Source: Candidatus Hodarchaeota archaeon (GTDB lineage: Archaea; Asgardarchaeota; Heimdallarchaeia; Hodarchaeales; YT1-039). Taken from it: a stretch of 51,824 bases of DNA. Positions 45,153 through 51,824 of the stretch are shown in pieces. Position 1 is the first letter of the stretch; each line of letters starts with the position of its first letter. The notes below the pieces were generated by a model. That model was given only the letters and a program-made list of their open reading frames with translations. It ran no database searches and was not told the DNA's origin. The stretch covers positions 1 through 51,824 of the forward strand of contig JAEOTF010000286.1 in NCBI GenBank assembly GCA_016840025.1. The letters are read 5' to 3'. A program made the position numbers and the translations under genes.

Positions 45153-45623
45153 ATGAAACGCAAGAACTTGAAATTGTCGAAATCTCATACCAACGATGCC
45201 TTTGTCATTGTAAATGGCACAACTCAAAAACGGACCATGCCTGTAGCCTTCGAGCAGATCAGACGTAATAATCGGTCTTTGCAGAAGTTCTACGATGCGA
45301 AATACCTAGACACCCGTACAGGCAAGAAAGCGAGTGGACAGGAGCTGTATAGTGGCAGACGCACTCGCAACAAGAATCTGAACGACGAGAATTTATGGAA
45401 CTATAGAGGGCATAAGACCAACAAAGGACGGGTCAGTATCCGTAGACAACGCTACAAATATCAACCTAAAGATATTGTGCAATTTCAAGGCAAGATATAT
45501 CTGGTCAAGGGAATGCAGAATTTAGGACACTATGTCAAACTTGCGGGGCTTCCCAAACCTGTTAAAGTCGAATTAGTGACCCCTGTTCGGTGGCGGAAAG
45601 GAATTTGCCGCGTGATTGAATAA
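45153..45623 (+). pseudogene. C-terminal remnant of an IscB-type RNA-guided nuclease
   Basis: 156 residues matching only the end of IscB (the IS200/IS605-linked ancestor of Cas9). It opens with LKLSKSHTNDAFVIVNG; SHTNDA (His12, Asp15) is the RuvC-III motif that follows the HNH domain in intact proteins. Next come RRNNRSLQKFYDAKYLDTRT, SGQELYSGRRTRNKNL, and the target-adjacent-motif interaction domain with IRRQRYKYQPKDIVQFQGKIYLVKG. The bridge helix, RuvC-I/II and HNH (some 250-300 residues) are missing; an in-frame TAG sits two codons before the ATG. Codons are richer in CGC, AAG, CTG and GAC than in neighbours, suggesting transfer. Confidence 0.75.
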
Positions 45624-45706
45624 TGGACTATCAATGGAAGAACAGGAACAGAAATAAAAACTGTTCCTAAACAGATAATTCCCTTGTAGATAAGTACTTT
45701 TTTTGA

Positions 45707-46603
45707 TCATCTAGATTGTTTTTTCTTCATCTTTTGGATTTGACGATTAGTTTCTGTCAATTTTTGGTTTTCCTCTCTCAATCTTTTGATTTCTTCTCTA
45801 AGCTTCTCCCGATCCATGTCTTGAATTTTTGTGATATCTACAGCAAGAGATAAGGTGTTTTGTACATTATCAAACAGCACGTCAAAACGCGACTCTTTTA
45901 ATTCAATATCTTTAGCACGCTCAAGATAAGCTTCCAGCAGAAGATGAACGTTTTTTGAATGGAGAAAAGGATAAGTCTTAGAAAATAGCAAAAAAACGAA
46001 TCCAGGACGACCATATTCCCTAATTCTAGAATCTTTAGATTCGGGGGCAGGAAGATGAAAAGAAAAAACCAATGTCTGAAGATCAGTCCGACTTGGTACG
46101 GGAATGGGGCCATGAAGGCCTTCTGTTAATATCGTACCCATCCCCACAATTGTCGCTCCCTGGATTGAGAGGCTCAAAAGCTCAGTTTCCGATAATGATG
46201 ACTGATTTTCTACTACCATCGGTCCAAGATCATCATCATGGATTGCTACGACCATACCTACGATATCCACTCGTGAAACAGAAATCTCTTTGAGAGTAGT
46301 AAAGTGAGATCTCAAAGAATCTTCATCAGTCTCTGGTGTAGCCATGACAATAAATGTCTCTCCTTCGGAGACCATCCAGCCACCGATTCTTGATGGCTCT
46401 CCATAAAACTTTCTAACTTCCTCTGTTGATAAAAGAGTCATTTTGTTCTCATTTTCAACATTAACGTTGCGTCCCTTAAGAAAGATATACAAAAGTAACT
46501 CACTTTGCTTGGTTCTGTCGATTCTTGGATCAAGCGGAGTCTGATCCCAAGAATAGTATACAAGCCCCTTCTTGTTCAGGATCCATTTTGCTAATATCAT
46601 CAA
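45707..46603 (-). CDS. Uncharacterised protein with C-terminal coiled coil
   Basis: 298 residues, not recognised. It starts ILAKWILNKKGLVYYSW, like the first strand of a longin or roadblock-type domain. An alpha/beta middle region has IGGWMVSEGETFIVMATPETDEDSL and VGMVVAIHDDDLGPMVVENQ. The last 40 residues form a strongly charged coiled coil (REKLREEIKRLREENQKLTE) ending in KMKKKQSR. No membrane helix. It lies 15 bases downstream of pssA on the same strand, so it is probably the last gene of the psd-pssA unit. A link to membrane or vesicle function is only suggestive. Confidence 0.55.
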   Translation of the reverse strand: MMILAKWILNKKGLVYYSWDQTPLDPRIDRTKQSELLLYIFLKGRNVNVENENKMTLLSTEEVRKFYGEPSRIGGWMVSEGETFIVMATPETDEDSLRSHFTTLKEISVSRVDIVGMVVAIHDDDLGPMVVENQSSLSETELLSLSIQGATIVGMGTILTEGLHGPIPVPSRTDLQTLVFSFHLPAPESKDSRIREYGRPGFVFLLFSKTYPFLHSKNVHLLLEAYLERAKDIELKESRFDVLFDNVQNTLSLAVDITKIQDMDREKLREEIKRLREENQKLTETNRQIQKMKKKQSR

Positions 46604-46618
46604 ATGGTCTCTCCAATC

Positions 46619-47452
46619 TCATAGAGAAATAAATGCAGCACCCACTAATGACAGTCCATAAACACTTAGTAAAATATACTTAATGACCTCGTGAGCATAT
46701 ACTCGCTGAACACGAGCAAGGTAGAGGTAATAAAAGCCACCAACTCCATAAAATAGCCATGTGACCATGAGAAGTGAAGCAAATAATACGTTGGAGGATA
46801 CTAAATAGGATATAGCGACAATACCCCCTACAGCTAAAGAAATCCTATCAACTGCAGTTAAACCTTTGAAAGAAGGAAAAGGTAATTTAGTTACCATTAA
46901 GATTGAAATTATAATTGTAAGCAAAGATAAAACTATTTCTGAGCCAAATAACCAATCCCATTTAGAAGACTGGCTTACTACACAACACGAAGCCTCAATG
47001 ACTGCTGCGGCAGGGGCGGGGATTCCTTCAAAGTATAAGCCAGTAGGAGCCATTGCGAAACGAACAAGACGAAACCAGCCGCAGATGGTGAAAAAAGCGG
47101 CTATTAATAATGCGGAGTTAATATTAAATCCTAAGAAATCTATTGGATAAATATCGAGTAAATTATCGGATTTTAGAAGCATGTAGCCTGGAAGTACTGC
47201 AAAAGTCACAACATCAGCTGCAGAGTCTAAATAAACCCCGAGATCAGATTCTGTAGGAACCATTTTGGCAACTTTACCATCTAGAATATCAAAAACCCCA
47301 CCTAAAATTAGGAACCACATTGCTTGCATTAAATCCTCATTGATTGCTGCATCAATCCCAAAAATACCGCAAAGTACATTCAAAATGGTAGAAAGATTAG
47401 CAATACTGCTTAGGAGAAGAGTATAGGATCTATTGTCCTTAGTGAAATTCAT
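46619..47452 (-). CDS. pssA: CDP-diacylglycerol--serine O-phosphatidyltransferase-like enzyme
   Basis: CDP-alcohol phosphatidyltransferase that makes phosphatidylserine-type (archaetidylserine) lipids. 277 residues with about eight membrane helices. The family motif is complete: D55xxDG(58-59)xxA62 then G72xxxD76xxxD80, with the usual Arg after Ala replaced by Lys63. It overlaps the decarboxylase gene by four bases (ATGA-type coupling), which strongly supports serine as the head group. Confidence 0.88.
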   Translation of the reverse strand: MNFTKDNRSYTLLLSSIANLSTILNVLCGIFGIDAAINEDLMQAMWFLILGGVFDILDGKVAKMVPTESDLGVYLDSAADVVTFAVLPGYMLLKSDNLLDIYPIDFLGFNINSALLIAAFFTICGWFRLVRFAMAPTGLYFEGIPAPAAAVIEASCCVVSQSSKWDWLFGSEIVLSLLTIIISILMVTKLPFPSFKGLTAVDRISLAVGGIVAISYLVSSNVLFASLLMVTWLFYGVGGFYYLYLARVQRVYAHEVIKYILLSVYGLSLVGAAFISL

Positions 47453-48045
47453 AGTGAAACCTCGACCAATTTTGCTGCTGGAGTTTCCCCAGCTTTGACT
47501 TTATCGCCTTTTTTAACCAATATTTGAACAGTATCTTTCCTAGGGAAAACTAAATCAACTTCACTCCCGAGGCGAATGATCCCTAGTCTAGAACCTCGAA
47601 TAACCATATCATCCTCACGTTTATAACAAACACAACGACGTGCAAGCATTCCAGATATTTGGACTACCTCAAAATCAAGGTGTTTACCTTGAATCTGAAT
47701 TATTTGATGGGCATTCCTTTCTGAACCACGTCTTAGAAAGGGAAGAAAAGGCCAATATGCTCCAGTGTAACGAGTAATGGAAGTTATTTTCCCAGAAAAG
47801 GGGACTCTATTAACATGAACATTAAAAAGAGACATTCTAATACGAATTCTGAGAGCATGTAATGAAGATTCAATAGAATAAACATAGCCATCGGCGGGAC
47901 TCAGTACAAGATCTTCGTCACTTGGGGGAAATCGTTCTGGATCCCGAAAAAAGTATGTCAAAAGGATAAAAAGAATTAGACTAAACAAGAATAAAATTAG
48001 AAATGTCGAGATGAAAAGTGTTAATAAAAATGAACATATTAACAA
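47449..48045 (-). CDS. psd: Phosphatidylserine (archaetidylserine) decarboxylase
   Basis: Converts the serine head group to ethanolamine with a self-generated pyruvoyl group. 198 residues, the short archaeal/bacterial type. It has one or two N-terminal membrane helices (ICSFLLTLFISTFLILFLFSLILF), then YFFRDPERFPP, LSPADGYVYSIE, and RIRMSLFNVHVNRVPFSGKI, the standard motifs. The cleavage site is LGS with Ser161 as the future pyruvoyl residue (GIIRLGSEVDLVF). Its stop overlaps the pssA start. Confidence 0.93.
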   Translation of the reverse strand: MLICSFLLTLFISTFLILFLFSLILFILLTYFFRDPERFPPSDEDLVLSPADGYVYSIESSLHALRIRIRMSLFNVHVNRVPFSGKITSITRYTGAYWPFLPFLRRGSERNAHQIIQIQGKHLDFEVVQISGMLARRCVCYKREDDMVIRGSRLGIIRLGSEVDLVFPRKDTVQILVKKGDKVKAGETPAAKLVEVSL

Positions 48046-48218
48046 ACATAAACCTGCAAATATAAATGGTTGAGAGCCTTGGGCGAGTTTAATTTGATTT
48101 TATCCTCCAAATCACGGGGTAAACAACTTATGACTGCTAACAAGACTGAAAGAAGTACACCAATTAAACTTCTCCTAACGATCTAAATGAGAATGAGCAC
48201 AATGGAGCAGCTTAAAAC

Positions 48219-48884
48219 ATGAATATGGATGAAGTCCAATGCACCATGGCTGAATATTGCCTATCAGAGAAGAAAAAAGCTTCCAAAGTAGGGATTGGGC
48301 TTTTTTGGTGTAAAAGATGTTACCAGAGGCTAAAAATCGGATTTATCGAAAGGAAGAGTAAAAATAAGAGCAATCTCCCCGATGAGCTGATTCTATCTCT
48401 AATTCAAACCTCTTCTAATAATCAAAAGATAGCTGATAGCCAGAAGTTGCGTATAATTTATGCAAAAGTCTTTTCAACTGATCTTTCAGTTGCAGATACT
48501 TCTATCTTCCTCTCAATGATGACCAAACAGGTTAGTCCCAAAGCTAGCTCCCAACAACGGCTTTCATTCATGTTAGCTGCTTATTTTTGCTGGAAATATG
48601 GGAAAGTTCAGACGGGAGAAAAAATTTCCCAACGAAGAATCTTGGCGCTCATTAGATTAGCAAATAATGTCTTTCAGGACTTATTACTCACATTTGGATG
48701 GACAAAAGGGGTATTTGCTCGGAAATTGAGTGAAGATGGGTCTGACTACGAATATCGTCTATTAGAAAAGAAAAAAGGAAAAAAGTGGTCGAAAAAAGCA
48801 TTTCGGGAGATATTTGAAACAGTTATGCCACAATTCCCTCAAGAAAACTCTTTAGTCAAAGAAATCCTCAAACAAAAAATGTAA
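48219..48884 (+). CDS. Uncharacterised protein with N-terminal Cys cluster
   Basis: 221 residues, not recognised. The N-terminus carries CTMAEYCLSEKKK and FWCKRCYQRL (C-x5-C and C-x2-C), a likely zinc-binding pair. The rest is helical and basic, with SQQRLSFMLAAYFCWKYGKVQ and a Lys-rich C-terminus (EKKKGKKWSKKAF). It is followed 43 bases later by the nitrilase-family gene on the same strand. Nucleic-acid binding is plausible but unproven. Confidence 0.55.
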   Translation: MNMDEVQCTMAEYCLSEKKKASKVGIGLFWCKRCYQRLKIGFIERKSKNKSNLPDELILSLIQTSSNNQKIADSQKLRIIYAKVFSTDLSVADTSIFLSMMTKQVSPKASSQQRLSFMLAAYFCWKYGKVQTGEKISQRRILALIRLANNVFQDLLLTFGWTKGVFARKLSEDGSDYEYRLLEKKKGKKWSKKAFREIFETVMPQFPQENSLVKEILKQKM

Positions 48885-48927
48885 GAGTACGCCTTAAGCA
48901 GAATCCCGAAAACGGAAGTATGTAGAA

Positions 48928-49737
48928 ATGGATGAACTCAATGTTGGATTTGTGCAATTTAGTCCAAAATTTGGTCAGAAAGAACAGAATCTTGAACAAA
49001 TAGCGCGTTTTATTGAATCTGAGCCAACAGCTGATCTTCTTGTCCTCCCAGAGTTACCTATAACTGGATATCTGTTTTTAAATGCTAAAGAAGTTAATGA
49101 ACTCGCCGAACCAATTCCAGGGAAAAGTTTTGATTATCTCCAAAGCTTTTCATCACAAAATGACACTTATCTTGTCAGTGGGTTTTGTGAAAAGAAGGGT
49201 GACCATTTTTTCAATTCTGCGGTGGTCATAAGCCCCGAAAAAGGATTATTAGGCACTTATCAAAAGCTTCACTTGTTTTTCGAAGAAAAACAGCTGTTTA
49301 CGCCTGGAAAGAGCTTACCTCTCTCTTATGAGATTCGAGGGACGCAAGTTGCGACGATCGTATGCTTTGACTGGATATTTCCTGAAATAACACGAATAAT
49401 GGGGCTGAAAGGGATTGAGATATTATGCCATCCAGCAAATTTAGTCCTTCCCTTTGCACAGGAGGTAATGAAGGCACGTGCTATAGAAAACCGAATCTTC
49501 ACAATTACAGCCAATCGTGTGGGGACTGAAAAAAGAAATGGAAAGGAGTTAACATTTACAGGACTAAGCCAGATAGTGAAGCCAAATATGGAAATTTTGA
49601 GTAGGGCAAATGAAATGGAAGAAACTGTAACTATTCGTAGAATTAAACCCGCCGAGGCAAGAAATAAGAACGTTACTGAGCTCAACCATATCTTCGAAGA
49701 CCGAAGAGAAGATTTGTATTCCCTTTCGGAAAAATAA
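48928..49737 (+). CDS. Carbon-nitrogen hydrolase (nitrilase superfamily)
   Basis: 269 residues, typical length. The catalytic triad is visible: Glu42 in VLPELPITGY, Lys112 in GTYQKLHLF, and Cys145 in IVCFDWIFPE. The family GY motif and the NRVGTEK segment are also present. It hydrolyses an amide or nitrile, but the substrate cannot be told from sequence. The probable operon with the Cys-cluster protein gives no hint. Confidence 0.9.
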   Translation: MDELNVGFVQFSPKFGQKEQNLEQIARFIESEPTADLLVLPELPITGYLFLNAKEVNELAEPIPGKSFDYLQSFSSQNDTYLVSGFCEKKGDHFFNSAVVISPEKGLLGTYQKLHLFFEEKQLFTPGKSLPLSYEIRGTQVATIVCFDWIFPEITRIMGLKGIEILCHPANLVLPFAQEVMKARAIENRIFTITANRVGTEKRNGKELTFTGLSQIVKPNMEILSRANEMEETVTIRRIKPAEARNKNVTELNHIFEDRREDLYSLSEK

Positions 49738-49831
49738 CTGTTTATTAACCAAAAACTTGTGAAGCTGTGTCTTTATTTTACTAAAAAAAATTGACGAAGT
49801 TCAGGACCTAGAGGGAGTAACTAAATGATTA

Positions 49832-50734
49832 CTAGGCAGAAAGGCGTAGATCAAGGTCTTGGTGAAGAGATTGAATTGTAAATGTTAGTTTGGTCTTGAG
49901 AGCGAAGTTTTTAGTGGTAATTAAAGCTTTTTTGCCAGTAATTCGTTTGTAGGCCAGCTCTACTAATGCATGTGCATAAACTTCGGGGTCATGAGGGTCA
50001 ACCCTTTGAAGCGCTAATAAAGTGCAAAGTTCCTTCGCCTGTTGGAGAATTTCACGTTGTTTTTTGGGTGGTACGGGTAAATTAAGACTGAGAGCGACAA
50101 TTTGACCACGCATAATAGCAAATGTATCTCGATTAGATCGCCAATCTTGGAAGTATGCAAATGCACCAGCTGAAACAGCCCTTAGATAATAATCGAAGAT
50201 CAGGGTTTTAGTGAGCTTCATACTGAACTCAAGATTGAGGATCCAAATCACGCGCCAAGGGATGGTACGACAACGGATTCGAAGAGAGCATTCAAGATGA
50301 CCTAAAATGCGCGCAAGAGCATGCTCATCGTCTAAGATTTCAGAGAGATCTGTTCGATGAAGCTCGATAAGGACCTCAATCAGCAAGGGTACAGGAAACC
50401 ATGGCTCGAGTTTCGCAGCAAAGGAAATGTTTCGTTCTACAGTTTGAGAATGGCAGGTTTTGCTTACAATGCTGCGATGAATGGAGGCAAGGCGAGTATA
50501 ATTAGCATAAATATTGAGAGGAGCCTCACTGGAGTGAACTCCGTCTTTTGTAATTTTCGGTGGATTCATCGGTGTAGAATTTAGAGAAATTTCCTTAAAA
50601 GAGGGAGATGAGGTAGTTGGAGAGCCTTTGGGGTGAGATTTGCCGCGTTTGCCCGAAAAGGTATATCCATCGGCTCTCCAATCAGCAGAAAGGAGACTTC
50701 GTAAATCAATTGGTTGTTTCTCGCTTTCTTGCAT
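49832..50734 (-). CDS. Uncharacterised helical protein (cyclin-like fold possible)
   Basis: 300 residues. The first 90 are Ser/Pro-rich and probably disordered (KRGKSHPKGSPTTSSPSF). From about 95 on it is helical, with RLASIHRSIVSKTC, LHRTDLSEILDDEHALARILG and EVYAHALVELAYKRITGKKALIT. The last segment is reminiscent of TFIIB/cyclin repeats but lacks firm motifs. Codon use looks somewhat less AT-biased than its neighbours. It stands alone. Not recognised. Confidence 0.5.
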   Translation of the reverse strand: MQESEKQPIDLRSLLSADWRADGYTFSGKRGKSHPKGSPTTSSPSFKEISLNSTPMNPPKITKDGVHSSEAPLNIYANYTRLASIHRSIVSKTCHSQTVERNISFAAKLEPWFPVPLLIEVLIELHRTDLSEILDDEHALARILGHLECSLRIRCRTIPWRVIWILNLEFSMKLTKTLIFDYYLRAVSAGAFAYFQDWRSNRDTFAIMRGQIVALSLNLPVPPKKQREILQQAKELCTLLALQRVDPHDPEVYAHALVELAYKRITGKKALITTKNFALKTKLTFTIQSLHQDLDLRLSA

Positions 50735-51034
50735 TTAATAAATCCTCTTTCCTCATAGGAGGGGTTGGATGTACTATAGAATAAGGATTGTAATAACTAC
50801 ATACAAGATATTTCTTTAAAAAGGACTTAAGAGTATTTATATTCTTTTTAAAAGACCAACCAATTTCACTTCTAGTCGCCTTTCACTCATATATAAATCC
50901 GTTTCTTTTAATAGATATTAAAAACAGTGTTTTAAAAGCAATTTTGTATTTTTTCTTAAATAAGAAACTTATGTTTGTTTGCTTTTCTTTCAATTTAATG
51001 ATTCATCTAAAACGGTGAAGGGAATCTTTTTCCC
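50735..51034. other. Intergenic region, no gene seen
   Basis: This is 300 AT-rich bases between two minus-strand genes. It contains a TATATAAA stretch near 50889 and long A/T runs. No frame or RNA was supported. Confidence 0.4.
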
Positions 51035-51824
51035 TCAAGAGATTAGAGTTTTTGCTTCTTGAATTATCTTTTCTGTTAGTTGTACTGCTTCTTCTGCGTC
51101 CTTAACGTCAAAAATCTCAACCGCTGAGTGAGGATATCGACTTGCGGGTAAAATACAGACAACAGGTGTACCAGTTAATGCCCGAGCAATAGACCCCGCA
51201 TCGGTGCCACCTGACTCCATGACTTCTCTTTGAAGGTTTATATTAAGCTCTTTAGCCATAGCTATGAGTTTATCACGCATTTGACGAGGTAGGATGATAC
51301 TACGATCTAAAAGAGTTAAAATTGGACCTTTCCCATCAATAATTGGATCCATTACATATGTGGTGTCAAATACTATCCCAAAATCTGGTTTTAACCTTCT
51401 TGCTGTTGTGAGTGCACCTTCACTGCCCCATTCCTCGCGTGTAGAGGCTACAAGATAAACATTTGCCTTAACACCAGACTCTTTTAGCTTTTTAGCAAGT
51501 CCTATCAACATTGCTACCCCCAAGCGGTTGTCTACTGAAGTACTCATAATCTTTGAATCGGAGAGTACAACCATTGTTGGTAAGAATGTGATGGGATCCC
51601 CGATCTCTACACCCATTTCTTGTAGTTTCTTAGTGGAATATCCTGTATCTATGAAAAAACTCTCATCTTTTTCGCTGATAATGACTCCATTCACGCTTTC
51701 CTTTTCTGTATGGATGATAACTCGTTGATGGTGCAATGCACGCATATTTTTTAAGCCTAGACGTGCGAATTTGATGTGACCATTAGGAGCAAGTGATTTG
51801 ACCATGAAACCAGGTGTATCCATA
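51035..51824 (-). CDS. M42-family aminopeptidase, 5' end outside window
   Basis: Metal-dependent aminopeptidase of the tetrahedral TET type. The visible 262 residues begin MDTPGFMVKSL, equivalent to the HMDEIGFMV metal-binding start, so roughly 60-80 N-terminal residues lie beyond base 51824. Further ligands and catalytic residues are in SVDNRLGVAMLI, STREEWGSEGALT (catalytic Glu pair), GIVFDTT and YPHSAVEIFDVKD. All conserved positions appear intact. Confidence 0.93.
   Translation of the reverse strand, partial: MDTPGFMVKSLAPNGHIKFARLGLKNMRALHHQRVIIHTEKESVNGVIISEKDESFFIDTGYSTKKLQEMGVEIGDPITFLPTMVVLSDSKIMSTSVDNRLGVAMLIGLAKKLKESGVKANVYLVASTREEWGSEGALTTARRLKPDFGIVFDTTYVMDPIIDGKGPILTLLDRSIILPRQMRDKLIAMAKELNINLQREVMESGGTDAGSIARALTGTPVVCILPASRYPHSAVEIFDVKDAEEAVQLTEKIIQEAKTLIS

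Noticed and set aside
44894..45268. A 124-codon plus-strand frame running into the IscB fragment
   Set aside because: It is antisense to the M50 protease 5' end and in a different frame from the IscB-like sequence; no motif.
1..51824. CRISPR arrays
   Set aside because: No regularly spaced direct repeats of 24-40 bases were seen. The only clear tandem repeat is the two-copy unit at 21560-21612.

Overview
The window is chromosomal DNA of an AT-rich archaeon. The information-processing genes are of archaeal/eukaryotic type: ribosomal proteins uS12, eS1, uL1, uL10, uL11, P1/L12, eL14, LX, eL31, eL34, eL39 and eL40, plus Spt5, SecE, Rpo11, Csl4, aIF6, FtsY, prefoldin alpha, Cbf5/TruB, TruD, Trm5, DtdA, an A-type ATPase, an EMC3 relative and a presenilin-type protease. 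All three tRNA genes carry bulge-helix-bulge type introns at non-canonical sites, and one appears to have three. The presence of eL14, eL34, eL39 and eL40 together with these tRNAs fits an Asgard or TACK archaeon. I lean to Asgard but cannot prove it from sequence alone.

Layout. 0-4 kb: the end of uS12, a METTL5-like methylase, and the Csl4 / Rpo11 / RNase III-fold group. 4-8 kb: a HerA-like ATPase next to a membrane-anchored Cys-rich protein, the most system-like uncharacterised pair. 8.5-12 kb: divergent atpD and atpB with tRNA-Leu between them, then a Pcc1-like gene convergent with eS1. 12-16 kb: one large secreted, anchored glycoprotein-like gene. 17-19.6 kb: a uL11-uL1-eL39-eL31-aIF6 operon. 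19.7-24.9 kb: TruD, P1/L12, tRNA-Val(UAC) with a duplicated promoter/5' fragment beside it, PCMT, XTP pyrophosphatase, and a Cbf5-eL14-eL34-EMC3 operon. 26-32 kb: regulators, tRNA-Val(GAC), ThiL, a presenilin homologue and two large orphan structured RNA candidates (27.69-28.04 and 31.37-31.72 kb). 33-39 kb: Trm5, a TadC/ArlJ-like membrane protein, eL40, and an LX-prefoldin-FtsY-DtdA operon. 39-42.3 kb: a SecE-Spt5-(unknown)-uL10 operon, read leftward. 42.6-51.8 kb: a radical SAM protein, a site-2 protease, an IscB C-terminal remnant, PssA-Psd lipid genes, a nitrilase-family enzyme, three unknown proteins and the end of an M42 peptidase.

Points that stand out. (1) A 156-residue IscB (RNA-guided nuclease) C-terminal fragment is stranded without its nuclease core. 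(2) Two long GC-rich multi-hairpin RNAs lie in intergenic space and belong to no class I can recognise. (3) Three reading frames lie next to each other with interruptions (39.3-41.2 kb): an in-frame TGA in a zinc-ribbon gene, an in-frame TAA before a charged uL10 tail, and a one-base frameshift in the gene between Spt5 and uL10. (4) tRNA-Val(UAC) appears to hold three introns. (5) The usual archaeal ribosomal operons are broken up and re-joined. Several genes were missing from a simple long-reading-frame view and were found by hand: partial uS12, eL39, SecE, the rejoined zinc-ribbon gene and the frameshifted gene before uL10.
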